Source: Pedobacter sp. PF22-3
Lineage (GTDB): Bacteria > Bacteroidota > Bacteroidia > Sphingobacteriales > Sphingobacteriaceae
Direction of reading: 5' to 3'
DNA length: 64,000 bases
Assembly: GCF_026239555.1 (NCBI RefSeq)
Contig: NZ_JAPIVP010000006.1
Span: 62,001 to 126,000, forward strand
In this document: in pieces, positions 43,427 to 52,321 of the stretch
Numbering within the stretch: position 1 is the first letter of the stretch
Layout: every line of letters begins with the position of its first letter
The notes under the pieces: generated by a model
The model's input: the letters and a program-made list of their open reading frames with translations, nothing else
What the model was told of the DNA's origin: nothing
The model's database searches: none
Made by a program: the position numbers and the translations under genes

Positions 43427-43977
43427 TAGAAACCCTACTGCCATATTACCATTATTTCCTTGCTGTGCATATTGTATTTGTGATCAGCTGGATGGCTGGA
43501 TTATTCTATATTTTAAGTCTTTTTATCTACCATACGGAAGCAAACGACAAACCGGAACCTGAAAAAAGTATCCTCCAAAAACAGTTTGTTAAAATGGAAG
43601 CTACTTTATGGAAAATCATTGCTACCCCGGCCATGATTATTTCGGTTTTGGCGGGTGCCTCCATGCTGACTTTAAATTCAGGCTTACTTCAAGCTGATTG
43701 GATGTGGGTTAAGCTTGGCTTTGTGGTTGGCTTACTCATCTATCATTTCATCTGCCAAAATATTGTTAAACAGCTTAAAAATAATCAATACAAGCTAACT
43801 AGCTTTCAGTTAAGATTATGGCGTGAGCTGGCCACTATTTTTATGATTGCCATTGTATTTGTGGTGATCCTTAAAAGTGCCATTAACTGGATTTATGGTT
43901 TAATAGGCATTATGGGCGTTGCGATGGCGATAATGATTGCCGTTAAACTCTATAAAAACTATCGTTTAAGAAAATAG
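43423..43977 (+). CDS. hemJ: Protoporphyrinogen oxidase HemJ-like membrane protein
   Basis: This 184-residue membrane protein has four to five helices and the conserved N-terminal YYHYFLAVHIVFVISWMAGLFYILSLFIYH pattern of the UPF0093/HemJ family. Members oxidise protoporphyrinogen IX in bacteria lacking HemG/HemY. The His in the first helix and a Lys further on (WMWVKLGFVVGLLIYHF) are positions conserved in the family. The ATG overlaps the zeta-like gene stop. Naming rests on pattern and heme context. Confidence 0.85.
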   Translation: MIETLLPYYHYFLAVHIVFVISWMAGLFYILSLFIYHTEANDKPEPEKSILQKQFVKMEATLWKIIATPAMIISVLAGASMLTLNSGLLQADWMWVKLGFVVGLLIYHFICQNIVKQLKNNQYKLTSFQLRLWRELATIFMIAIVFVVILKSAINWIYGLIGIMGVAMAIMIAVKLYKNYRLRK

Positions 43978-44056
43978 GTTAAAGCTGAAAGTCCAAAGAC
44001 TAAAGCGAAAATCAAAGAGGCTTCATTGTTTGCTTTTCGTCAACTTGTATGCTGCT

Positions 44057-44085
44057 CTCGATACTAGATACCCAGTACTTGATAA
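44057..44085. repeat. CGATACTAGATACCCAGTACTTGAT low-complexity repeat
   Basis: A brief run of CGATACTAGATACC/AGTACTTGATA words occurs in the gap after hemJ, the same family as 36302-36440. Confidence 0.55.
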
Positions 44086-44103
44086 TTTAATCAAAAACTA
44101 TTC

Positions 44104-44111
44104 TAAATTTG
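44104..44111 (+). promoter_or_regulatory. Candidate -7 box (TAAATTTG) before the 44131 gene
   Basis: TAAATTTG fits the -7 consensus and lies 19 bp before the start. A TTGA at 44079-44082 is near the expected -33 position. Confidence 0.45.
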
Positions 44112-44130
44112 GGCGATAAAATCCAAGCCC

Positions 44131-45288
44131 ATGTTTACAACCTCGGACCTGAAAAAGTCCCTACTACTGATAACTTTTCTATTTAGTTCTTATTTTGCCT
44201 CGGCACAGTTTAATCAATCTGCCTTCGAAAACAGGATCCGTCCTGATAGCAGTTTAACTAACGAGGTTCATTTTAACTTCTACAACTTAAACTACGTTCG
44301 TAATTACGAGTATACCAACGATTTTCATGATGGTTACACTTTATATGGAACGCAGTTACAGCCTCAATTGGTGTATTATGCACATCCAAACCTGGCCATT
44401 ACCGCAGGTGCTTTTATCAGAAAAGATTTTGGGCGGAACGGAATTTCTGATGCCAAACCATTGTTTAGTGTAAAGTACCATAAGCGTAACCTCACGTTAA
44501 TTTTTGGTAGTTTAGAAGGGAATATCCAGCATAAGTATATCGAGCCTTTATACGATTTCGAAAGGATTTTAACTACGCCGATTGAATATGGAACACAATT
44601 ATTGGTAGAGCGTAAAAAATTTACTTTAGATGCATGGATTGCCTGGCAAAAAATGATTTACAAAGGCGATCCGACCAAAGAAGAAATCATCGGTGGATTA
44701 TCTACGGAGAGTTTTTTAATCAAAAATGATGACTGGAAATTGAGCGTTCCCGCACAGTTTTTGGCTTTCCATCAAGGCGGGCAGATAGATGTGCTAAAAG
44801 AAATCCCGATTACAACCATGTTTAATGGTGCAACGGGTATAAAGTTGCATAAAGACATTAATAGCAATATTAAACAGGTATACACTGATAACTATATCGC
44901 TGTTTACAAAGATTTTTCTCCTGATAAAAGAAGGGCTTACCAGGGTGGTTTTGGTTTATGGTTAAATGCAGGTGTAGAAAGTAAATGGGGCAGTTTGGTA
45001 GCCTCTTACTGGAAAGGCAATAACTTCATTTCGATTAAAGGTATGCCGCTGTATGAGTCAGTTTCCGATAATTTATATAGCCCCGGGTTAAGACAGAGTT
45101 CGCGGAATATTGTTTCGTTGCGTTATGCTTATCAAAAAGAATTGATTCCGCATTTATACCTTGATGTGCGTTTCGAACCACATATTGATTTAGATCATAC
45201 CGATAAACAGCTTCAGTTTAACCATTCATTTTTCATAACCTATAAACAGGATTTTAAATTGTTTAAGGTGAAGAAAGCTGAAAGGTAA
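44131..45288 (+). CDS. Secreted/outer-membrane barrel-like protein of unknown function
   Basis: This 385-residue protein has a signal peptide (LLLITFLFSSYFASAQ, likely cleaved after residue 25-26). The mature sequence is rich in alternating aromatic/polar beta strands (LQPQLVYYAHPNLAITAGAF, KYHKRNLTLIFGSLEG, LRYAYQKELIPHLYLDVRFEP), which suggests an outer-membrane beta-barrel. I do not recognise a named family. It appears to be a single-gene unit with its own -7 box, followed by a hairpin terminator at 45324-45349. Confidence 0.7.
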   Translation: MFTTSDLKKSLLLITFLFSSYFASAQFNQSAFENRIRPDSSLTNEVHFNFYNLNYVRNYEYTNDFHDGYTLYGTQLQPQLVYYAHPNLAITAGAFIRKDFGRNGISDAKPLFSVKYHKRNLTLIFGSLEGNIQHKYIEPLYDFERILTTPIEYGTQLLVERKKFTLDAWIAWQKMIYKGDPTKEEIIGGLSTESFLIKNDDWKLSVPAQFLAFHQGGQIDVLKEIPITTMFNGATGIKLHKDINSNIKQVYTDNYIAVYKDFSPDKRRAYQGGFGLWLNAGVESKWGSLVASYWKGNNFISIKGMPLYESVSDNLYSPGLRQSSRNIVSLRYAYQKELIPHLYLDVRFEPHIDLDHTDKQLQFNHSFFITYKQDFKLFKVKKAER

Positions 45289-45323
45289 AAGGTTTAGGGT
45301 AGTTAAACTCATACCAATTCAAG

Positions 45324-45356
45324 CCCCGTAGATATATAAACCTACGGGGTTTATTG
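45324..45356 (+). terminator. Hairpin terminator after the 44131 gene
   Basis: The stem CCCCGTAG (45324-45331) / CTACGGGG (45342-45349), with a ~10-base AT loop, is followed by TTTATTGTTTT. It lies 36 bp beyond the stop codon. Confidence 0.7.
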
Positions 45357-45379
45357 TTTTAAGCACTATCCATTGTTTA

Positions 45380-45493
45380 TAAACCCGATAGCAGCGAAAA
45401 TACGAAGGTGAGGAACGAACCGAGGTTTTGAAGCGGATAGCGGGACTGCTGCTCCCGATAAAATACTGCATGTTCATTTTCAAATAAAAAATC
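45380..45493. repeat. Dispersed CCCGATAG...TAGCGGG element (partial relative of array core)
   Basis: The gap upstream of the sigma-factor gene contains AAACCCGATAGCAGCG ... GGATAGCGGGACTGCTGC followed by ACTGCATGTTC and CAAATAAAAAA. It shares the CCCGATAG/AGCGGGACT words and general order with 32493-32622. Divergence is high, so membership is tentative. Confidence 0.45.
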
Positions 45494-45634
45494 TATATCT
45501 TTCTTGAAATTTATTTAAACTGTATCTTGTTGATAATCAATTAGAATAACGCTAATTTTAACTTTATTTAACATTTTTTCTCTCTCCATGCAACCATTGT
45601 TTGTAATCTGCCATCTTCTATATACAAACACACA

Positions 45635-46204
45635 ATGAAATTGACGCGAAGCTATACGATAAACGATTTGATGGAAGGCTGCAAAGCTGGCGACCGGAAG
45701 ATGCAAGAGCTGCTTTACAAGCAAACAGCATCGAAGATGTTGGCCGTTTGTATGCGATACGCCAAAGATAGGATGGAGGCTGAAGATGTATTACAGATGG
45801 GCTACATTAAAGTTTTTCAGAAAATTAAGGAATACCGGGGTGAGGGTTCTTTTGAAGGATGGATTAGGAGGGTTATGGTAAATACCGCTATTGAAAGTTA
45901 CCGTAAAAACTTACGGAGCTTAAATGTAGTGGAAATAGATGAAGCTTACGAGCAACCATCAACCGGATTTGACTTTGGTACCTTGGGCATGCAAGACCTG
46001 ATGAAAGTGATACAAAAATTAGCAGATGGTTACCGGATGGTTTTTAACATGTACGTAATTGAGGGTTACTCTCATAAGGAAATTGGCGAGACATTAGGCA
46101 TCTCAGAAGGGGCGAGCAAATCGCAATTATCGAGAGCAAGAGCAATATTAAAAGAAGAAATTATAAAAATGGAGGGATTTGGTTATGCAACCTATACGGG
46201 ATAA
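45635..46204 (+). CDS. ECF-type RNA polymerase sigma factor
   Basis: This 189-residue sigma-70-family protein of the ECF class has region 2 (MRYAKDRMEAEDVLQMGYIKVFQKI ... FEGWIRRVMVNTAIESYRKN) and region 4 (YRMVFNMYVIEGYSHKEIGETLGISEGASKSQLSRARAIL). Its 3' end overlaps the next gene by 20 bp, indicating coupling with an anti-sigma factor. Target promoters are unknown; the adjacent membrane-protein genes are the natural candidates. Confidence 0.93.
   Translation: MKLTRSYTINDLMEGCKAGDRKMQELLYKQTASKMLAVCMRYAKDRMEAEDVLQMGYIKVFQKIKEYRGEGSFEGWIRRVMVNTAIESYRKNLRSLNVVEIDEAYEQPSTGFDFGTLGMQDLMKVIQKLADGYRMVFNMYVIEGYSHKEIGETLGISEGASKSQLSRARAILKEEIIKMEGFGYATYTG
46171..46176 (+). promoter_or_regulatory. 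Strong ribosome binding site (GGAGGG) deciding the anti-sigma start
   Basis: GGAGGG lies 8 bp before the ATG at 46185, within the sigma-factor coding sequence. This favours 46185 over a TTG at 46179 as the start of the next gene. Confidence 0.6.
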
Positions 46205-46937
46205 GGATTTTGATCAGTTATTTAAAGATGCTTTTGCTGATGCGGAAGTAATGCCTTCGAGAGATTTGTGGCGTAATATAGAAAACGAAATCACACCGAA
46301 GAAAAAAAGAATCATACCAATATATTGGTTATCTGCTGCAGCGGTTTTATTGATTGCCACCATTGGGATTTTGCTTTATCAACAACAAAATACAACCAAA
46401 GAGGGTAAGCAATTGGCAAATAATACGATAGAAAAAAATAAATCTGAGGTAAAGGAACCAATTGTTAAAGATACAACAGCTACAGCAGTTGAAAATATAG
46501 AACCAGTTTTACCAGTTAAACCCAAGGCGGTTAGCGTTATTGCCAAAACAAAGGTTAAAAATGAAACGAAGCCTATTGCATTAAAGGAAAAGCATAGCAT
46601 TATTAAGGCACCTGAAATGTTAAAACAGGAAACCGTTGTAGCGAAAGTGGAGGAACCTAAAAAAGATATCAGAACGAAAATTGAAGAGGCGATTTTGCAA
46701 CCAAAAGAGGACATTGTAACCGCAACTGTTGCAACACCGATTAAAACAGAAGAGCCTGTTAACGATAATGAACAGATTAATAAAGGCATCCGTAATGTGG
46801 GCGATGTGGTAAACCTCATTGTTAACAAAATGGACAAAAGAAAAGATAAACTGATTCAGTTCCGTACTGATGATGACGATTCTTCCCTGTCATCGATCAA
46901 TATCGGACCTTTTAAATTTGGAAAAAGGAAGAAATAA
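46185..46937 (+). CDS. Membrane-anchored anti-sigma-like protein
   Basis: This ~250-residue protein has an N-terminal cytoplasmic segment (FDQLFKDAFADAEVMPSRDLWRNIENEI), one transmembrane helix near residue 47 (IYWLSAAAVLLIATIGILLY), and a long Lys/Glu/Val-rich periplasmic region. This is the usual topology of ECF anti-sigma factors and it directly follows and overlaps the sigma gene. The function is inferred from position; the zinc-binding anti-sigma motif is not evident. Confidence 0.75.
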   Translation: MQPIRDKDFDQLFKDAFADAEVMPSRDLWRNIENEITPKKKRIIPIYWLSAAAVLLIATIGILLYQQQNTTKEGKQLANNTIEKNKSEVKEPIVKDTTATAVENIEPVLPVKPKAVSVIAKTKVKNETKPIALKEKHSIIKAPEMLKQETVVAKVEEPKKDIRTKIEEAILQPKEDIVTATVATPIKTEEPVNDNEQINKGIRNVGDVVNLIVNKMDKRKDKLIQFRTDDDDSSLSSINIGPFKFGKRKK

Positions 46938-47028
46938 TAGTCCAGTTAACAGTTGGCAGTTTTTAGTTAGTAGTATCAACATTTAAATATTAAAACTTAC
47001 AACATTTAATAATATAAAACACACAAAT

Positions 47029-47826
47029 ATGAAACGTCTAATATTTACAACACTTTTGGTAAGCGGACTTGCCGGTGTTATGGCTCCAGGTGCTTTTGCA
47101 CAACAAGATTCTACAAAAAGGAATAGAAGAGATTTAGATTATGGTATTGTAAAAATAACCAGGGACGATAAAGATAGCGTAAATAAACAACCAAAAAAGG
47201 GCCGTTTTGTAGGCGGCATTACCTTTACCAGGGTAGATTTAGGTTTCTCCAGATTGATTGATAATGGCAGTTTCAATTTATCTCCAAATAACGATTTCTT
47301 AGATTATAAAGGTGGCAAAACCAGTACATTCTCTTTTGATGTGTTACAATTTGGATACCGTTTTAATTCTAACTTTAAGGTTTATGTAGCTGGAGGATTT
47401 GACTGGACTTTGATCCGCTTAAGGAAAGACATTACCATTGCTAAAAACTCAAATGAGTTTGTTTATACCGATCAATCACCGGTACATTTTTCTAAAAACC
47501 GTTTCTCGAGCAGTTATGTACACATTCCATTGAACTTTGAATTCCGCACAACAGAAAACAAAAATGGCAAAAGGTTTTATCTCGTGTTAGGTCCGGAGGT
47601 TAGCTTTTTGTTAAACGGAAAAATTAAACAGATTAGCGAAGAACGCGGTAAAGAGAAACAATATGATAGCTACCACTTTCAATCGGTTCGTTACGGAGGT
47701 ACAATCCGGTTTGGTTACGGAGGTTTAGGTTTATTTACTAAATACTATTTCAACGATATGTTTACCACTCCACAGCAAGCTGGCTTAAAAAACATGAGTT
47801 TCGGGGTTACTTTTGGGTTGAATTAA
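47029..47826 (+). CDS. Outer-membrane beta-barrel protein, PorT-type
   Basis: This 265-residue protein has a signal peptide (LIFTTLLVSGLAGVMAPGAFAQ, cleavage about residue 25) and a barrel of the outer-membrane beta-barrel/PorT family. Alternating strands such as FSFDVLQFGYRFNSNFKVYVA and YGGTIRFGYGGLGLFTKYYF are visible. It ends in an Asn rather than Phe, and has a short charged linker (residues 26-55) after the signal. It follows the sigma/anti-sigma pair and may be the envelope component they control. Confidence 0.8.
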   Translation: MKRLIFTTLLVSGLAGVMAPGAFAQQDSTKRNRRDLDYGIVKITRDDKDSVNKQPKKGRFVGGITFTRVDLGFSRLIDNGSFNLSPNNDFLDYKGGKTSTFSFDVLQFGYRFNSNFKVYVAGGFDWTLIRLRKDITIAKNSNEFVYTDQSPVHFSKNRFSSSYVHIPLNFEFRTTENKNGKRFYLVLGPEVSFLLNGKIKQISEERGKEKQYDSYHFQSVRYGGTIRFGYGGLGLFTKYYFNDMFTTPQQAGLKNMSFGVTFGLN

Positions 47827-47922
47827 TCAACTTAACTAAATTATTTACATTCGAAAACAAACTCGATTTATACCCGCCTTTCCACAAGGCAGGTATAAGT
47901 CGGTTCTGAGCACTTATACCTA

Positions 47923-49212
47923 ATGAAGTATTTCCATTCACTTATCATCTTCTTTAGCCTGCTTTATCTGGAATCCTACGGACAGGAGTTTGCAATATAT
48001 CAGGCAATAAATGTTGAAAAGCTTCATGGCAAAAGTTATACGCTGGAAGGGAAAATTTTCTATCAAGATAAAATAACCAGCAGCTCTTGGGCTGTATTAG
48101 GAACTGTGTTTTTGGATAATAACGGAAAACAACTGAAAGCACCTTTATATAATGACAATGCAGGCGATTATTATAAAAAAGATGACTGGAGCCCTTATGA
48201 ACTCAGCGGAAAAATTGATAAAAATGCAAAGTATTTGGCTGTGAGCATTGCGGTTGCGGGTAGTGGTAGCTATTATTTAGATGAGATTAAGCTTTTTGTA
48301 AAGGAGGGAAAGGAAAAGATCGAAGTTCCATTGAAAAATTCAGGTTTTGAAAATGATTCACTAATAAACTGGCAATTCTACAATGTAAGTCAGCAAACCA
48401 AGTTGTCAGTATCAAAAGATAAAGTTTTCTCGGGTAAACAGTCATTATTTATAGATAATTCAGCTTTGCAGATTGTCTCAACACTGGGAAACAATGCAGC
48501 CACAGGAAAATTTATGGATGTTAATGGGGTAAAACTTTATTATGAAATATATGGTAAGGGTGAACCGGTTTTATTGCTTCATGGAAATAATTCTTCTATG
48601 GGCAGTTTTCATAATCAGTTCGATTCTTTGAGTAAAAAGTATATGGTAATCGGATTGGATAGCCGGGGACAAGGAAAATCCAGTTCAGATAGTACGAAGC
48701 TCAGCTACGAATTAATGGCCGAAGATGTAAATGTTTTCTTATCTCAAATCAAGGTGAAAAATGTAAATATATTGGGCTGGAGTGATGGTGGAAACATTGC
48801 TTTAATCCTGGCCATGCAACACCCTGATAAAGTAGGTAAGCTGGCAATTATGGGGACCGTACTTTACAATAATGAAACTTCTGTTACTGCTGAAACAAAT
48901 AAAATCATCCGCATGCAGGTAAAGGACATGGAGAAAAAAGGTGTGCCAAAAAATAATATGGATTATCGGTTGAAAATGCTTTTGTTAACGGAGCCAAATA
49001 TTGATCCAAATGCATTAAACAAAATACTATCGCCAACCTTGGTAATGGCAGGCCAATTCGATGTAGTTAAGGAGAAACATACCAGGTTAATTGCAGAAAA
49101 AATCCCCAATAGCAAATTGGTTATATTTAAAGGTGCAGATCATGAAGCAACCGAAAAAATTCCACAGTTATTTAATCAAACTGTTTTTACATTTTTCGAT
49201 CAGGGCAAATAA
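47923..49212 (+). CDS. Secreted alpha/beta hydrolase with N-terminal beta domain
   Basis: This 429-residue exported protein has a signal peptide of ~20 residues (LIIFFSLLYLESYG). A ~160-residue beta-rich domain follows, resembling a jelly-roll/CBM-like fold (KSYTLEGKIFYQDK, YYLDEIKLFV). A C-terminal alpha/beta hydrolase domain has HG in LLHGNNSSM, the nucleophile GWSDGGNIA, the acid in AGQFDVVK and His in GADHEA. The substrate is unknown; the two-domain layout suggests a cell-surface or polysaccharide-linked esterase. Confidence 0.8.
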   Translation: MKYFHSLIIFFSLLYLESYGQEFAIYQAINVEKLHGKSYTLEGKIFYQDKITSSSWAVLGTVFLDNNGKQLKAPLYNDNAGDYYKKDDWSPYELSGKIDKNAKYLAVSIAVAGSGSYYLDEIKLFVKEGKEKIEVPLKNSGFENDSLINWQFYNVSQQTKLSVSKDKVFSGKQSLFIDNSALQIVSTLGNNAATGKFMDVNGVKLYYEIYGKGEPVLLLHGNNSSMGSFHNQFDSLSKKYMVIGLDSRGQGKSSSDSTKLSYELMAEDVNVFLSQIKVKNVNILGWSDGGNIALILAMQHPDKVGKLAIMGTVLYNNETSVTAETNKIIRMQVKDMEKKGVPKNNMDYRLKMLLLTEPNIDPNALNKILSPTLVMAGQFDVVKEKHTRLIAEKIPNSKLVIFKGADHEATEKIPQLFNQTVFTFFDQGK

Positions 49213-49268
49213 TACACACACAAATAAAACAGATCCTGTTTCGTTTAGTCGAGACAGGATTTTTTTTG

Positions 49269-49685
49269 TTATAATGTTTTAAGAAACATTTCAGGAGTTA
49301 AAACACTCAATTTACTCTTTTTATAATCCTTAATATTCCGGGTAACTATAGTGTTAATTAAACCATTGTTTTCCGCAGAGAAATTTTGGAGTGCATCTTC
49401 AAAATCAGAAAATTCTGAATCGATGGATTCCATAATAACATTTTTGTCAATAATTAAAATATCTAAAAACGTAAATAGAATCTTGAAGTCGGCCAAAATG
49501 TCTTTATGTTGAAAGTGTTTTCTCAACAAATAGTATATGTTTGCTATAATTAAGCCTGTAACAAAACCATTAATTACCCTATTTGCGCATAAATTTAGAA
49601 TTTTGGCTGAATGATCAAGATGAGGTTCTCTTTTTAGGAAAAAATCGAGTAAAATATCTGAATCAATGAATATGTTATTTTTCAT
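49269..49685 (-). CDS. PIN-domain toxin
   Basis: This 138-residue PIN-domain protein is a probable ribonuclease toxin. Acidic residues are placed as in the family: FIDSDILLDFFLKRE (Asp8 and Asp10 region), the central DILIIDKNVI, and DFEDALQNFSAENN. It overlaps the upstream antitoxin gene by 11 bp. The C-terminal end is typical (VLTPEMFL). Confidence 0.85.
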   Translation of the reverse strand: MKNNIFIDSDILLDFFLKREPHLDHSAKILNLCANRVINGFVTGLIIANIYYLLRKHFQHKDILADFKILFTFLDILIIDKNVIMESIDSEFSDFEDALQNFSAENNGLINTIVTRNIKDYKKSKLSVLTPEMFLKTL

Positions 49686-49959
49686 TATTATTTAAATACT
49701 TTTGATACTTCTCATCTCTGATTTTTTCCAGTTCTTTTTTATAGTCGTAATCTTCAGGTAAGTCTACTTTAGGGCGAAGCATTAAAGATTTTATCAGCGG
49801 AGAAAGCTCGATATCCTTACTTACAGTTTCTTCTTTTTGAGTCACTGATTTTAGTAAATTTTCTATTACTGATGACAAGCTCTTACCTTGATTCTGTGCA
49901 TATATTTTTGCCCGTTTTATAACAGATTCATCTATTGTCAGGGTTAATTTTGCATTCAT
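49675..49959 (-). CDS. DUF6364-type antitoxin
   Basis: This 94-residue protein resembles the DUF6364 antitoxin family. It has an N-terminal ribbon-helix-helix-like segment (KLTLTIDESVIKRAKIYAQNQGKSLSSVIENLL), as in proteins that bind the operator of their own operon. A charged C-terminal tail follows that would contact the PIN toxin. It is first in the two-gene unit. Confidence 0.83.
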   Translation of the reverse strand: MNAKLTLTIDESVIKRAKIYAQNQGKSLSSVIENLLKSVTQKEETVSKDIELSPLIKSLMLRPKVDLPEDYDYKKELEKIRDEKYQKYLNNNEK

Positions 49960-50082
49960 AATCTTTTATTTATCTAAAGTTAAATAAATAATGTTATACG
50001 TGCAAAGTTTTAAAAAAATACACGTGTGTTATGCTTTAAGCTTTAGTCTTTCTACTTTAAGCTTATTCAGTATCTTTACCAC

Positions 50083-51075
50083 GTGAGCAATACCATAATT
50101 AGTGTTAAAAACTTAACCAAGCAATATCAGGCAGAACAGGCCGGTGGAATTAAAAATATAAGTTTCGACATCAACAGCGGTGATGTGGTTGCCATTATTG
50201 GTGAAAGCGGAAGTGGAAAATCAACTTTGTTAAAATCCATCTATGGTTTGTTAAAAACCGATTCGGGTGAAATCTTTTTCGAAAACCAAAGGGTTAAAGG
50301 ACCCGATGAACAACTGATTCCAGGCCATAAGCAGATGAAAATGGTCACACAGGATTTTTCGCTGAATATTTATGCGAAAGTTTATGATAATATTGCCTCA
50401 CAATTATCCAATACCGATCTGAAAACCAAAGCTGAAAAAACTTTGGCCATGATGGAACATTTACGGATTTCACCGCTCCAGCATAAGAAAATCATAGAAC
50501 TGAGCGGGGGTGAGCAGCAGCGTGTGGCTATTGCTAAAGCCATGGTTTCGGATACGCAGGTTTTACTTTTGGATGAGCCTTTTAGCCAGGTTGATGCTTT
50601 ACTTAAAAACCAGCTGCGTGCCGATATTAAGCGCATTGCTGCCGAAACCGGAGTAACGGTGATACTGGTATCGCACGACCCTGCCGATGGTTTATTTTTA
50701 GCCGATCAGTTATTGATTCTTCGAAATGGCGAACTTTTGCAAACAGGAAAACCAGCTGAAATTTACCAGCAGCCAAAGCATATTTACACCGCGCAGATTT
50801 TGGGCAATGCTGTAGTTTTAAACCGCGATGATGCGGAAAAAATAGGTTTGAAAACACAAAAAGATCATGTGGTCTTTTATCCGGAATGGGCAGAAATCAA
50901 TAGCAATTGGAGCAGCAGGCGGTTCGAGGTAAAAGATGTGTACTACAAAGGTTTTTATGACGAATTGCTTTTAGAAAGAAATGGCGTGAATATCCGTGCC
51001 TTACAACTGAACAGAGGCGAGCATAAAAAAAACGACTGTGTTCAATTAAGTATTGTTAAGTATTTAGAGTTTTAA
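50083..51075 (+). CDS. ABC transporter ATP-binding protein, PotA-like, orphan
   Basis: This 330-residue ATPase has Walker A GESGSGKSTLL, signature LSGGEQQRVAIAKAM, Walker B LLLDEPFSQVDALL and H-loop VSHDP. A TOBE-like C-terminal domain begins at about residue 235. It resembles PotA/UgpC-type importer ATPases, yet no permease or binding protein lies beside it. GTG at 50083 is the chosen start because it gives the standard N-terminus MSNTIISVKNL. Confidence 0.85.
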   Translation: MSNTIISVKNLTKQYQAEQAGGIKNISFDINSGDVVAIIGESGSGKSTLLKSIYGLLKTDSGEIFFENQRVKGPDEQLIPGHKQMKMVTQDFSLNIYAKVYDNIASQLSNTDLKTKAEKTLAMMEHLRISPLQHKKIIELSGGEQQRVAIAKAMVSDTQVLLLDEPFSQVDALLKNQLRADIKRIAAETGVTVILVSHDPADGLFLADQLLILRNGELLQTGKPAEIYQQPKHIYTAQILGNAVVLNRDDAEKIGLKTQKDHVVFYPEWAEINSNWSSRRFEVKDVYYKGFYDELLLERNGVNIRALQLNRGEHKKNDCVQLSIVKYLEF

Positions 51076-51156
51076 TCGTAATTATAATTTTTGATTTTAT
51101 TGTAAAAGTTATAAATACAGTTATACCTTTTAGGTATCAGGACTAAGGTATAAAAA

Positions 51157-51195
51157 AACGACCAATGTTCAGCTCTGAACATTGGTCGTTTTTTG
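51157..51195. terminator. Bidirectional hairpin terminator
   Basis: A perfect 16-bp stem, left arm 51157-51172 and right arm 51175-51190, has a two-base apex and sits between A- and T-runs. It lies between convergent genes (ABC ATPase and the secreted protein on the minus strand) and could terminate both. Confidence 0.85.
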
Positions 51196-51228
51196 CAATT
51201 TTAATTCTATTTTCTGTTATTAGTATTA

Positions 51229-52320
51229 CTAAGGATTGTTATATGTGATATTAAAATTTATATCAGCGCTAGGTGCTGTGTTTGTTGGATTTGTAAAATT
51301 AATAACAGCGTCATCGCTTGCATATGTAATACTATAATAGTTATCAAGATATGTGCATGGCAAGTTTGGTGATCCCGAATTACCTCTAACAGGTCTATCA
51401 GTCATTAATGAAATGTTTACTAGCTCTGTGATTTTCAGATTTTGAATTAATTGACTTAATTTGATTGAATAGCCCGTGCTGCTATTATTTTGAGACCATT
51501 GATTTGGATTAGCAGTAACACTTGCCACAAGCCTTCCAGGTTGATTTGAAGGATTATCCAAGATAATGGGTATGTCGTAACCAGGAGTGCCACGAGGAGG
51601 AAATGGTACATTTAAGTAAGTTGAGTTGTATCTGCCAGATTCTTCTTCATAAGGTATTTCTGTTATTTTTATAGTCTTTAATCTGAAAATATTGTCGATA
51701 ATTACTTTTGGGTCAATAGGTGAAGAGTCAAAAATAATCTTTACTGAACTTTTATTTTCTAATGGAGAAAACTTTACGCTATAAGTTTTCATCTCAAATG
51801 CAATGGATCTATCTGCAACTAATTTTGAATATCTTCCAACTGTTCTTTCTACTGGACTTAATGATTCTTTACACTTGTTTGCTACATTGGTTGTAATTTC
51901 TGGGCTACTATCTAATTTTATCCAAAATACACCATTATAGTGATCTTTAGGTACGACCCAATTATTCCAATTATGATCATTCATTCCATATAACTCAACA
52001 ATATATGTTTTATTCGCTATGAATGGGTAATCTACCGCGACTATAGCATTACAACGCTGCCCTGTTTCAGTATTTCCCCAAGCGTATAAACTTAAATCTT
52101 TTGGCGCGTTCCAGGTATATGAAGTGCTGCCTACTGTCCTTATGTTATACCCATTCACAGAAATAGGATTAGGACCAAACCTATGGTAAGTGGGGCAGCC
52201 ACTATTATTGAAAAAATCAGGATCATAGGTAATTGTACTAAAGTCAATCGTAGCTTGTGAATAAGCTAGTTTTGAAATTACTAATGATAGGAATATTATG
52301 AAAGTTATAATTTTTTTCAT
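51229..52320 (-). CDS. Secreted protein of unknown function
   Basis: I do not recognise a family. The 363-residue protein has a signal peptide (ITFIIFLSLVISKLAYSQ) and a beta-rich, Asn/Ser/Tyr-rich mature part with several Cys residues. A middle region beginning near residue 60 (STSYTWNAPKDLSLYAWGNTETGQRCNAIVAVD) and the final segment (VINFTNPTNTAPSADINFNITYNNP) look like adhesin or surface-layer sequence. It follows two lipoprotein genes on the same strand, with 1 bp after the neighbour's start. It may be a surface-exposed or secreted factor. Confidence 0.6.
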   Translation of the reverse strand: MKKIITFIIFLSLVISKLAYSQATIDFSTITYDPDFFNNSGCPTYHRFGPNPISVNGYNIRTVGSTSYTWNAPKDLSLYAWGNTETGQRCNAIVAVDYPFIANKTYIVELYGMNDHNWNNWVVPKDHYNGVFWIKLDSSPEITTNVANKCKESLSPVERTVGRYSKLVADRSIAFEMKTYSVKFSPLENKSSVKIIFDSSPIDPKVIIDNIFRLKTIKITEIPYEEESGRYNSTYLNVPFPPRGTPGYDIPIILDNPSNQPGRLVASVTANPNQWSQNNSSTGYSIKLSQLIQNLKITELVNISLMTDRPVRGNSGSPNLPCTYLDNYYSITYASDDAVINFTNPTNTAPSADINFNITYNNP

Positions 52321-52321
52321 T

